Of a stretch of DNA of 43,199 nt, positions 9,777-17,589 are shown piece after piece. The stretch is from positions 1 to 43,199 of the forward strand of contig JAFGHH010000066.1 in NCBI GenBank assembly GCA_016930215.1, read 5' to 3'. The notes under the pieces were generated by a model. That model saw only the letters and a list, made by a program, of their open reading frames with translations, did not search any database and was not told the origin of the DNA. Positions within the stretch are counted from its first letter, which is position 1. Every line of letters starts with the position of its first letter. The DNA is from Deltaproteobacteria bacterium (lineage in GTDB: Bacteria > Myxococcota_A > Polyangia > DRWM01 > JAAZOP01). The position numbers and the translations under genes are program-made.

Positions 9777-11214
9777 CGCGCACCTCCGCCGACGGACCGG
9801 CGACCGGGATCCGCACCGTGAACACCGAACCGTGCCCGACCCGGCTGGTCGCCTCGATCCGGCCGTGGTGCAGTTCCGCGAATCGCCGTGCGATCGATAA
9901 CCCGAGCCCGGTGCCTTCGCGCTTGGCGCGCGCATCGCCCGCCTGCTGGTACTCCTCGAAGATCCGGGACAGCGCGTCCGGGGCGATCCCCGGCCCCGTG
10001 TCCCGGACTTCCAGCACGGCCCAGTCCCCGGCGTCCCGGACGGTCAGCCGCACCTCTCCCTGCCGGGTGAACTTCAGCGCGTTGCCCACGACGTTCTGCA
10101 GCACGCGCCGCAGGAGCCGCGGGTCGCCCCGCACCACGAACCGCTCCCCGGGATAGTCGCCCGCCAGCCGCACCGGCTTGTCCCGCCGCTGTCCCTCCGC
10201 CTCGTCCAGCACCATCCGGCCGAGCGCGACGAGGTCCACGTCGGCGAACTCCACCTTGATCTGCCCGGCCCGCAACGCCGAGAGGTCGAGGATGTCGTTG
10301 ACGAGGCCCAGCAGATGGTCGCCGCTCTCGCGGACGATCCGCAGGTCCTCCCGCTGGCCCGGATTGATCGGTCCCTCCAGCCCCTCGAGCAGCAGGTCGG
10401 AGAAGCCGAGGATCGTGTTCAGCGGCGTGCGCAGCTCGTGGCTCATCACCGCCAGGAAGTCGATCTTGTCCTGGTCGGCGCGCGCCACGCGCGAGCGGGC
10501 GCGGCGATACCGGCTCACCTCCTCCACGAATCGGTCGTGCAGCGACTCGTAGGTCCAGGCCAGCCACGCCAGCTCGTCGTCCGAGTCCGCCATCCGACGC
10601 GGCGGCGCCGGCGCGGCGCCGTCCGGGGGCCCCTGGCCGGCAACGCCCGCCACTCCCTGCTCGAGACGCCGCAGGTCCACCGCGAACTGCTGCGAGACGA
10701 GCATCGCGGGCAGGAGGGCCGCACCCACCATCAAGAGGCCGAACAACGCGATGAACCACGGCCCGCCCCGCGCGTCCCGCCGATCGGCCGGCGATCGCAG
10801 CACCAACCCCGAACCGTCGGCCACTCCGGGCCACGGCACCGCATAGGTGCAAACCGACGCCGCGCCGCTCCGGGCGCAGACGACTTCACCCCCCGGCCCG
10901 ACCCGGGAGGGCCAGGGCGGCTCCACCTCCGCTGCGGCATCCGGCGGATCCCCCACCGGTCCCACCAGCCGCAGCGTCCCCTCGAACGGCACGGACAACG
11001 CCTCGACCGCCGCCGCACGGCGGGCCGACGGGATGCGCGCCAGGACCGCGGCGAGGCCCGCCAGCGTCTCACGGGTCGCCGTCGTCCGCACGGTGGTCGC
11101 CGGATCGTGGCGGAGCGCCGTCGGCAAGAGGAGCAGGGCGGTCGCAGCCAGGGCCGCCAGCGCCGCCGCGGCGGGGAGCAACACGGCGATCCCGAACCGG
11201 CGTCGCTGCTTCAC
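9769..11214 (-). CDS. Membrane sensor histidine kinase (HisKA/HATPase_c), HELRTP H-box
   Basis: FLAVMSHELRTPLNTILGFSDLLL, VGNALKFTRQG, DTGPGI, GTGLGL; two TM segments; GTG start. Confidence 0.9.
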   Translation of the reverse strand: MKQRRRFGIAVLLPAAAALAALAATALLLLPTALRHDPATTVRTTATRETLAGLAAVLARIPSARRAAAVEALSVPFEGTLRLVGPVGDPPDAAAEVEPPWPSRVGPGGEVVCARSGAASVCTYAVPWPGVADGSGLVLRSPADRRDARGGPWFIALFGLLMVGAALLPAMLVSQQFAVDLRRLEQGVAGVAGQGPPDGAAPAPPRRMADSDDELAWLAWTYESLHDRFVEEVSRYRRARSRVARADQDKIDFLAVMSHELRTPLNTILGFSDLLLEGLEGPINPGQREDLRIVRESGDHLLGLVNDILDLSALRAGQIKVEFADVDLVALGRMVLDEAEGQRRDKPVRLAGDYPGERFVVRGDPRLLRRVLQNVVGNALKFTRQGEVRLTVRDAGDWAVLEVRDTGPGIAPDALSRIFEEYQQAGDARAKREGTGLGLSIARRFAELHHGRIEATSRVGHGSVFTVRIPVAGPSAEVRGD

Positions 11215-11328
11215 CGAGGTCGCTCCTCCGTCGGGGACGCCGGCTCGGATGCCTCGCCCCGCCGGCGGCCGGACCCCGGGCCGGAAGTCGCACCGCTCGC
11301 CCGCCCGGTGCTATCCTCCATCCCGCGC

Positions 11329-12078
11329 ATGTCCCGCATCGTATCGGACCCTCCGGCGGATACAAGAGACGGCGTCGTGCCGCTCCCCGAGCCCGAACGT
11401 CGGGCGGCGCGCGAGGCGCTCGCGTCGGCCGCGAGCAGCCACGGGCTGGAGTTGCCCGCGGCCGCCCTCCCGCCACTGGCCGACTACCTGGCCCTGCTCG
11501 TGCGCTGGCGCCGCCGCCGCCGCCTCACCGGTCCGGCAGACATCGCCGACCTGGCCGTAGAGGTCGCGATCGATGCCCTGTGCATCGACCCGCTCGTGCC
11601 CGCGACGGGCCGGCTGTTCGACATCGGCTCCGGCGCCGGCTTCCCCGGTCTGCCGCTGGCGCTCCTGGGTCCCGCGCGTCGCCTGTCGCTGGTCGAGCCG
11701 GCCGCACCCCGGGCGGCCCTGCTGCGCCTGGCCGTGGCGACCCTGCGCCTCGACGCCCGGGTGCTCGCCGAACCGGTGGAGCGCGTGTCGGACCGGGTCC
11801 GGACGGGCGACGAACCGCCGGCGGACGCCGCGATGGCCCGCGCGTTCCTGCCGCCGGACGAGTGGCTGGCCGTCGCGCGGCCGCTGGTCCGCCCGGGCGG
11901 AACGATCCTGGTCCTGGCCGGGGCAAGCTGGCCGGGACCGCGCGACGCGTCGGGGCTGGTCCCCGCGGGACGGCTCGACTACGCACTGCGCGGTCGCCGT
12001 CCCCGCCGCGTCTGGGCGTTCCGGCGGACCGACAAGGAACACCCTGGTCGGGTCACTCCATCGGGAGGTCGCGGATGA
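11329..12078 (+). CDS. rsmG: 16S rRNA (guanine-N7)-methyltransferase RsmG-like
   Basis: LRWRRRRRLTGPADIADLAVEVAIDALCIDPLV, LFDIGSGAGFPGLPLALLGP, LVEPAAPRAALLRLAV; adjacency to the rpmH-rnpA-yidD-yidC-jag cluster. Confidence 0.85.
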   Translation: MSRIVSDPPADTRDGVVPLPEPERRAAREALASAASSHGLELPAAALPPLADYLALLVRWRRRRRLTGPADIADLAVEVAIDALCIDPLVPATGRLFDIGSGAGFPGLPLALLGPARRLSLVEPAAPRAALLRLAVATLRLDARVLAEPVERVSDRVRTGDEPPADAAMARAFLPPDEWLAVARPLVRPGGTILVLAGASWPGPRDASGLVPAGRLDYALRGRRPRRVWAFRRTDKEHPGRVTPSGGRG

Positions 12079-12280
12079 CGCCGCGCGCCACGAGCACCGC
12101 GTGCAGGCGCTCGCGGTGCAGCTCGAGGTGCCGTTCCACCTGGTCGTCGGTCAGGCCGAGGTCCTGCAGCACGCCGCGGTAGACCACCCGGAAGTTGGGG
12201 TGCTCCTGCCGGCCCTGCAGCAGGAAGGCGAGCTTGAGGAGCGCGGCACCGTCCAGCGGATCCGCGTCACTCGTCGACAT
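12053..12280 (-). CDS. 75-aa hypothetical protein downstream of jag
   Basis: MSTSDADPLDGAALLKLAFLLQGRQEHPNFRVVYRGVLQDLGLTDDQVERHLELHRERLHAVLVARGVIRDLPME; start overlaps the jag 3' end. Confidence 0.6.
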   Translation of the reverse strand: MSTSDADPLDGAALLKLAFLLQGRQEHPNFRVVYRGVLQDLGLTDDQVERHLELHRERLHAVLVARGVIRDLPME

Positions 12281-12932
12281 TCGGCCCGTTCCCCGCCGCG
12301 GAGCCGCCGGACGGCGACCCCGGCTCGTCGTCGGCCGGCAGGACGCAGACACGCCGATCCATCCCCTCCCCCACCGATTCGGTGCGAACGTCGCCGTCGT
12401 CGGCCAGGGCGAGATGCACGACGCGACGCTCCTCGGGGTTCATCGGCTCGAGCTCGATCTCGCGACGCTCGCGCACGACCTGGTCCGCCACGCGCTGGGC
12501 CAGGGTCCGCAGCGCGTTCTCGCGACGCACGCGATAGCCCTCCACGTCGACCTTGATCCGGACGTGCCGGGAGGCGCGCTGGCCGACGATGCGGGCCACG
12601 AGGTACTGGAGCGCCTGGAGGGTCGCTCCGTGACGGCCGATGATCCGGCCGGCGTCCGGCCCCTGCAGCTCGATGCGCACCGGGTCCCCCGGGGCGGCCA
12701 GGACGCGCACGTCGAAGCCGCCCAGGTCCATGATCTTGCGGCAGGCCTCCTCGGCGACCCGCATCGCCTCGGCGACGGCCGGAGCACCGTCCTGCTCCGC
12801 GACAACGGGCGCCGCGGGTGCACCCGTCTCGGGCCCGACCGGCGACGCTTCCGGCGGCCCGGCGGCCTTCGACGCCCCGCCGTCCTCGTCGAGAACGTCA
12901 CCCCAGTCGTCTCCTGCCTCGGGCTCGCTCAT
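12267..12932 (-). CDS. jag: Jag/KhpB RNA-binding protein (KH + R3H)
   Basis: DAGRIIGRHGATLQALQYLVARIV (KH) and R3H-like ...MNPEERRVVHLAL; directly downstream of yidC. Confidence 0.93.
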   Translation of the reverse strand: MSEPEAGDDWGDVLDEDGGASKAAGPPEASPVGPETGAPAAPVVAEQDGAPAVAEAMRVAEEACRKIMDLGGFDVRVLAAPGDPVRIELQGPDAGRIIGRHGATLQALQYLVARIVGQRASRHVRIKVDVEGYRVRRENALRTLAQRVADQVVRERREIELEPMNPEERRVVHLALADDGDVRTESVGEGMDRRVCVLPADDEPGSPSGGSAAGNGPNVDE

Positions 12933-14866
12933 CGCTTCCTCCTCGAACGTCCGCGGCGCTCACCGCCCGCCGCCGTGTCGGCGGCGGCCGCCGGCTTCGG
13001 CGCCGGCGCCGTTCCCTTCGCGGCGTGCACCGCGGGGAGCGGCACGAGCCGGTTGTAGATCTGCTGCTGTGCGATCGACAGCAGCGTATTGGTGAAGATG
13101 TACAGGTTCAGGCCCGACGGCAGGAACAGCATGAAGACCGTGAACATGATCGGCATGCCGTAGAGCATGACCTTGGCCTGCGCCGAGTCGACGGTCGTGG
13201 GCGTCATCTTCTGCTGGACGAACATCGAGATGCCGAGCACGACGGGCAGGACGTAGTACGGGTCCGCCCGGGTCAGGTCGGGCAGGTACAGGAACGAGAC
13301 GTGGTACAGCTCGGTGCTGGCGCCCAGCATCCGATACAGCGCGATCCAGATCGGCATCTGCAACAGGAGCGGGAAGCAGCCGCCCAGGGGGTTGACCTTG
13401 TGCGTCCGGTACAGGTCCATCACCGCCTGGTTCTTGCGGGCCTTGTCGTCCTTGTACTTCTCGTTGATCTCGTCAAGCAGCGGCTTGAGTGCCGACATCC
13501 GCCGCATCGACATCGTCGACCAGTGCGTCAGCGGCAGCAGCACCAGCTTCACCAGCACGGTGAGCAGGATGATCGCCACGCCCCAGATCGAGACCAGGGA
13601 GTAGAAGAACTCCATGATCCGGAGCATCACGATGCACAGCGGCCCGAACCAGCCGAAGTCGACCGCCTCGTCGAGGCCGCCCAGCACCGCAACGCTGCGC
13701 AACAGGTCGAGCGACTTGGGCCCCAGGTGCCCCACCAGCTCGAACACCCGCTCGCCGCTCAGGTCCATCGGCGCGAACTGCAGCGTGGCCCGCAACGGCT
13801 GCCGGTCCTCGGCACCGAGGACGTCCAGCACGCAGAAGTCGCGGCGGTTCGGCGGGTCCTTCTTCTCGAATCCCAGCGCCGAGAGGAAGTACATGTCCTC
13901 GACACCGACCCAACCGATCGACCCGTGCGACCGCGATCCGGAGGAGACGTCCTCCCGCTCCGTGCGGCCCAGCTCGCCGTTGACCCGACACAACCCGTTC
14001 TGCGTGTTCGCCGCGGGCGAGAAGAACCCGCCGGACGACTTCTCCCGCAACGCGGGGTGCGCCACGGAGGTCCACAGCACCAGGTTCTGTACCACCTGCC
14101 CGGCCGCGGCGGGCGCGAGGAAGATCGACCGCCGCACCACGTACGGATTGTCGGGCGTGCCGAGCTGCAGCGTCTGCCGTACCCGCACGCGCGCCCCGGG
14201 CCGCGGCACCCCCTCCAACACGACGACCTCGCCCTCGCGACGCAGCTCGTACTCGTCCGGACACACGTCGGCGTAGTTGCCCTGCACGTCCGCGGCCTGG
14301 TAGCAGTACAGGCCCATCGCACCGTCGACCGTGGCGGCGAGGTCGAGCGGCACGCGGCCGCCCGCGACGGTCTCGTCGAAGCGCGGTTCCTTGAGCTTCC
14401 ACGACACCAGCGCGCCGCGCCGGGACGAGACCAGCGCCGTCACGGCGCCGTTCTCGAGCTTCTCCCGCCGCTCCTGCGCCGGAGACGTTGCCGCCGGCGG
14501 CGCGGCCGGAGCGGGGGCCGACGCCGAACCGGCTTCCGTCGCCGAGACCGGCGCCGCGGGAGCGGCGGGAACCTCCACCTGCGCCGAGACCGGCGCCGCG
14601 GGAGCGGCGGGAACCTCCACCTCCGCCGCGACCGGCGCGGGAGACACCACCGGAGCGGTTTCGGCGACCGTCGCCGACGGAACGCCCGGAGGGGCCGCCG
14701 TCGCGACCGAGGCCGCATCGGGCGCAGGCGCGGCGGCTCCCGCAACCTCCGCTCCGCCACCGGACGAGCCCGGGTCGTCCTTCCAGAGATCTCCCAGCAA
14801 CCCGAACGCCAGGACCACCCCCAGCGAGAGGACCACCGCCACGATCAGCCGGGAGTTCGTCGACAC
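12929..14866 (-). CDS. yidC: Membrane protein insertase YidC
   Basis: NSRLIVAVVLSLGVVLAFGLL N-terminus, large periplasmic domain, PLGGCFPLLLQMPIWIALYRML, NLYIFTNTLLSIAQQ. Confidence 0.96.
   Translation of the reverse strand: MSTNSRLIVAVVLSLGVVLAFGLLGDLWKDDPGSSGGGAEVAGAAAPAPDAASVATAAPPGVPSATVAETAPVVSPAPVAAEVEVPAAPAAPVSAQVEVPAAPAAPVSATEAGSASAPAPAAPPAATSPAQERREKLENGAVTALVSSRRGALVSWKLKEPRFDETVAGGRVPLDLAATVDGAMGLYCYQAADVQGNYADVCPDEYELRREGEVVVLEGVPRPGARVRVRQTLQLGTPDNPYVVRRSIFLAPAAAGQVVQNLVLWTSVAHPALREKSSGGFFSPAANTQNGLCRVNGELGRTEREDVSSGSRSHGSIGWVGVEDMYFLSALGFEKKDPPNRRDFCVLDVLGAEDRQPLRATLQFAPMDLSGERVFELVGHLGPKSLDLLRSVAVLGGLDEAVDFGWFGPLCIVMLRIMEFFYSLVSIWGVAIILLTVLVKLVLLPLTHWSTMSMRRMSALKPLLDEINEKYKDDKARKNQAVMDLYRTHKVNPLGGCFPLLLQMPIWIALYRMLGASTELYHVSFLYLPDLTRADPYYVLPVVLGISMFVQQKMTPTTVDSAQAKVMLYGMPIMFTVFMLFLPSGLNLYIFTNTLLSIAQQQIYNRLVPLPAVHAAKGTAPAPKPAAAADTAAGGERRGRSRRKR
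14541..14624 (-). repeat. 42-bp tandem duplication within yidC encoding (Q/E)VEVPAAPAAPVSA
   Basis: gccgagaccggcgccgcgggagcggcgggaacctccacct[gc/cc] at 14541 and 14583. Confidence 0.9.
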
Positions 14867-14869
14867 GCT

Positions 14870-15190
14870 CTATCGCCCTCCTTCACGTCGGGCCCGAATC
14901 GGGGGATCGCTCCAATGCTGCGGGGGCGGATCGTAGCCGCCCGGATGGAACGGGTGACAACACAACAACCGGCGCGCCCCCAGCCAGACGCCGCGCACGA
15001 GGCCGAACCGCCGCAGGCACTCGGCCGCATAGCGCGAACAGGAAGGCTCGAAGCGGCAGGTCGGGCCGAGCAGCGGAGACAGGGTCCACTGGTAGAGGCG
15101 AATCAGCAGCAGCGGCAGCCACGCCAGCGGACTGACGTGCCACCACGGCCGCGACGGCGCAACCGATGGCTCCGACGTCGTGCGGCTCAT
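14870..15190 (-). CDS. yidD: Membrane protein insertion efficiency factor YidD
   Basis: [35 protein letters not shown]...[12 protein letters not shown]. Confidence 0.95.
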   Translation of the reverse strand: MSRTTSEPSVAPSRPWWHVSPLAWLPLLLIRLYQWTLSPLLGPTCRFEPSCSRYAAECLRRFGLVRGVWLGARRLLCCHPFHPGGYDPPPQHWSDPPIRARREGGR

Positions 15191-15624
15191 CGCGCCTGCG
15201 GAGACCTGTCGGGTCCCGCTTGCGCCCGCGGCTGCTTCCATCGCGCCAACTCCTCCACGACCCCTTGCAGGGTCCACTCGCCCTCGCCCGTCGTCACCAG
15301 CACCACGACATCGTGCTCCGCCGGAAATAGCGTCGGCTCCGTCCGATAGGCCTCGCGGATCAGCCGCCGGATGCGGTTCCGCCGCACCGCGTTGCCCACG
15401 CGCACCGAGGCGGTGATGCCGAGCCGCCCGGGAGCCGCCTCCGGTCGCCGCCGGAGAAACACCACGAATCGCCCGGACCGGCAGCGCCGCGACCCCACGG
15501 CTCGCGGCGCGGACAGGCCCCCCTCCGCGCGACCACGGCTGCCCTGCAGGGCGACGAAGTCACGCCTGCGACGCAGCCGGCGGGTCTTCGGAAACCCGAA
15601 CCCACCGCGCGGATCCTGCGACAC
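15187..15624 (-). CDS. rnpA: Ribonuclease P protein component
   Basis: [36 protein letters not shown], between yidD and rpmH. Confidence 0.93.
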   Translation of the reverse strand: MSQDPRGGFGFPKTRRLRRRRDFVALQGSRGRAEGGLSAPRAVGSRRCRSGRFVVFLRRRPEAAPGRLGITASVRVGNAVRRNRIRRLIREAYRTEPTLFPAEHDVVVLVTTGEGEWTLQGVVEELARWKQPRAQAGPDRSPQAR

Positions 15625-15628
15625 CCGC

Positions 15629-15778
15629 CTACTTCCGGTAGTCCGCCGGGGCCAGACGACGGCGTCCCTTGCGGCGCCGCCGGTTGATCACTTCGCGCCC
15701 CTGTCGCGTCGCCATTCGCTTGCGGAAACCGTGTGTTCGCTGGCGCCGCGTTCGGTGCGGCTGGTAGGTCCGTTTCAC
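15629..15778 (-). CDS. rpmH: 50S ribosomal protein L34 (49 aa; absent from supplied ORF track)
   Basis: GTG start translation (M)[57 protein letters not shown] 5-6 nt upstream. Confidence 0.97.
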   Translation of the reverse strand: MKRTYQPHRTRRQRTHGFRKRMATRQGREVINRRRRKGRRRLAPADYRK

Positions 15779-15846
15779 GAGCTCACCTCCAACAGCCGGC
15801 CCGAACCACCGCAGGTCCGAACCGGAGACATCACCGGGACCCGGGA

Positions 15847-15884
15847 GATAACCAGACGCAACCTCGTGGTGTCAAGTGGTTATC
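15847..15884 (-). promoter_or_regulatory. Candidate rpmH-operon promoter flanked by inverted repeat GATAACCA-N22-TGGTTATC
   Basis: Minus strand GATAACCACTTGACACCACGAGGTTGCGTCTGGTTATC: consensus TTGACA -35, right arm where the -10 should lie. Confidence 0.5.
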
Positions 15885-15967
15885 GCGGGTTGCTGCAATC
15901 CGGCCTCCGGAACGTCGGGCGATCGCCGGACCGCCGGGTGGCCGGAAACCGCAGTGCTTCCGGGTGG

Positions 15968-16648
15968 CTACAACGTGTCGACTTCGAAGGCGTACGTCAT
16001 CGGCTCGAACGTCACCGCCCGGACCCGCACGTAGTACGTCGTACTCGACTCGGCCTCCAACGCGAACGTTCCCGTTCCGGTGACCGCCGCCGCCGCCTGC
16101 ACCGTCACGTCCGTGCCTGCGTAGAGCTGGAACGCCAGCTCGGCCCCGTCCGGCGCGCCCAGCTCGATCTCGAACCGGGTCCCCTCCGACACGTCGAACC
16201 GCAGCCAGCCGGACGCGGTACGGCAGGCCGTCAGCCCCGGCCGGGCGACACCGAGGGTCACCGGCACGGCCGCATCCCGAGCCGTTCCCGCGCCCGTGGG
16301 CACGCAGTCGTCGCCCTCGTCGGGAACGTCGTCTTCCTCGGAGACGTCGCCGCCGGAGGTCGCGTCGCCCAGGTCGTCGCCCGCGTCCACGTGGAGCGTC
16401 GCGCCGTCGTCCACGTCCGGGTTCGACGACTGCTCGTCGCAGTCCCAGTCGATGCAGCCGTCGCCGGGCGTGCAGGTGGAATCGATGTCGCAGGCGTAGG
16501 AGTCGGGCGGTGTCGTCTCGCAACTGCCGGAGCAGCGGGGATCCTGGCCCCACGCGATGTCGTCGTCGATGGCGCACGAGGCGGCGAGCCAACCGCCCAG
16601 CGCCGCGCCGGAGAGAGCCGCCAACAGGAACCAGGGCACGCGCCTCAT
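15968..16648 (-). CDS. Lipoprotein with CAIDDDIAW mature N-terminus and PPC-like beta domain (paralog A)
   Basis: MRRVPWFLLAALSGAALGGWLAASCAIDDDIAWG...CDIDSTCTPGDGCIDWDC...GWLRFDVSEGTRFEIEL...TYYVRVRAV; GGAGGGTG SD. Confidence 0.8.
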   Translation of the reverse strand: MRRVPWFLLAALSGAALGGWLAASCAIDDDIAWGQDPRCSGSCETTPPDSYACDIDSTCTPGDGCIDWDCDEQSSNPDVDDGATLHVDAGDDLGDATSGGDVSEEDDVPDEGDDCVPTGAGTARDAAVPVTLGVARPGLTACRTASGWLRFDVSEGTRFEIELGAPDGAELAFQLYAGTDVTVQAAAAVTGTGTFALEAESSTTYYVRVRAVTFEPMTYAFEVDTL

Positions 16649-16712
16649 GTCACCCTCCGTTTCCGCTTCGCGATCCCACCGCGTGGTTCCGCACGCCGCA
16701 CAACGCCGTCAC

Positions 16713-17357
16713 CTAGTCGACCGCGGTCCGGATCGTGAGCGCATAGTAGGCCATCGCGGCGGTGGCGGAACGCACGCGGAGGTAGTAGGTGGCGCCAGTC
16801 CGCGCCTCGGCCGCGAAGGAAGCCTCGGCGTCCATCTCGGCCCCGGCCAGCAGCGACTCGTCCTCGGCGTACAGCAGGAACGTCACCTCGGAGCCGTCGT
16901 ACGGGACGACGTCGACCGCGAAGCGCACGCCGGCCGCGACCGAGAAGCGGAACCAGCGGGAGCTGGTGGGGCAGCACGACAACTCGGCTTCGGTCACGTC
17001 GAGGCTCAGGGTCTGTGCGGCGGCGAGCGATTCGCCGCCGCCGTTCGCGGCGCAGTCGGACGGAGGCACGCCCGAGTCCTCGCCGTCCACGACGTCGCCG
17101 CCGTCCACCCACACGTCGACATCGCCGGCGAACAGGCCGTCCTCGGTGCAGTCCCAGTCCGGGCACCCCGGTGCAGGGGTGCAGGAGGAATCGACGTCGC
17201 AGCTCAGGCTGTCCGTCGTCGCGACCCGACAGCCGCCCGTACACTCCTCGCCGGCGATCCAGGCGATGTCGTCATCGATGGCGCAGGCTCCGGTCACCAC
17301 GATCCCGCCGCCCGAGGCCGCGAGGACGAGGCCGAACAACAAGCCCAGGTTCTTCAT
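16713..17357 (-). CDS. Lipoprotein with CAIDDDIAW mature N-terminus and PPC-like beta domain (paralog B)
   Basis: MKNLGLLFGLVLAASGGGIVVTGACAIDDDIAW...CDVDSSCTPAPGCPDWDC...RWFRFSVAAGVRFAVDV...TYYLRVRSA; AGGAGG SD. Confidence 0.8.
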   Translation of the reverse strand: MKNLGLLFGLVLAASGGGIVVTGACAIDDDIAWIAGEECTGGCRVATTDSLSCDVDSSCTPAPGCPDWDCTEDGLFAGDVDVWVDGGDVVDGEDSGVPPSDCAANGGGESLAAAQTLSLDVTEAELSCCPTSSRWFRFSVAAGVRFAVDVVPYDGSEVTFLLYAEDESLLAGAEMDAEASFAAEARTGATYYLRVRSATAAMAYYALTIRTAVD

Positions 17358-17415
17358 GACGTGTCCCTCCTTGCTCGTTCCGTTCGTCCCGCACAACCCA
17401 CGACCGGCACCGTGG

Positions 17416-17444
17416 ATTGTACCGCGTCTTGCGTCGGCTTGCAC
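17416..17444 (-). promoter_or_regulatory. Candidate promoter for paralog B lipoprotein
   Basis: Minus strand GTGCAA-N17-TACAAT. Confidence 0.4.
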
Positions 17445-17466
17445 GGAGCGTGCCCGGTGGAAGGGC

Positions 17467-17494
17467 TTGCGCTGCGGGCCCCGATCACTATCCT
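17467..17494 (+). promoter_or_regulatory. Candidate promoter for the kinase gene
   Basis: TTGCGC-N16-TATCCT about 95 nt upstream of ATG 17590. Confidence 0.3.
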
Positions 17495-17589
17495 TGCTGC
17501 GAACTTGGAGGATCCCGGTTCCGGGTCGGCCACGTGCCAACCTGTGCCGCACGTTCGGGAGTGTGACAGACAGATCCCGCGGGAGGCTC

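Noticed and set aside
12818-15349. 843-aa plus ORF over yidC/yidD
   Set aside because: Antisense to well recognised yidC, yidD and rnpA
15779-15967. oriC/DnaA-box cluster next to rpmH
   Set aside because: No good TTATNCACA match; best is 6/9 within the GATAACCACT arm, and dnaA is not adjacent
17400-17440. Sigma54 (GG-N10-GC) promoter in the divergent lipoprotein/kinase region
   Set aside because: GGCACCGTGGATTGTA is out of register for the -24/-12 GG/GC spacing
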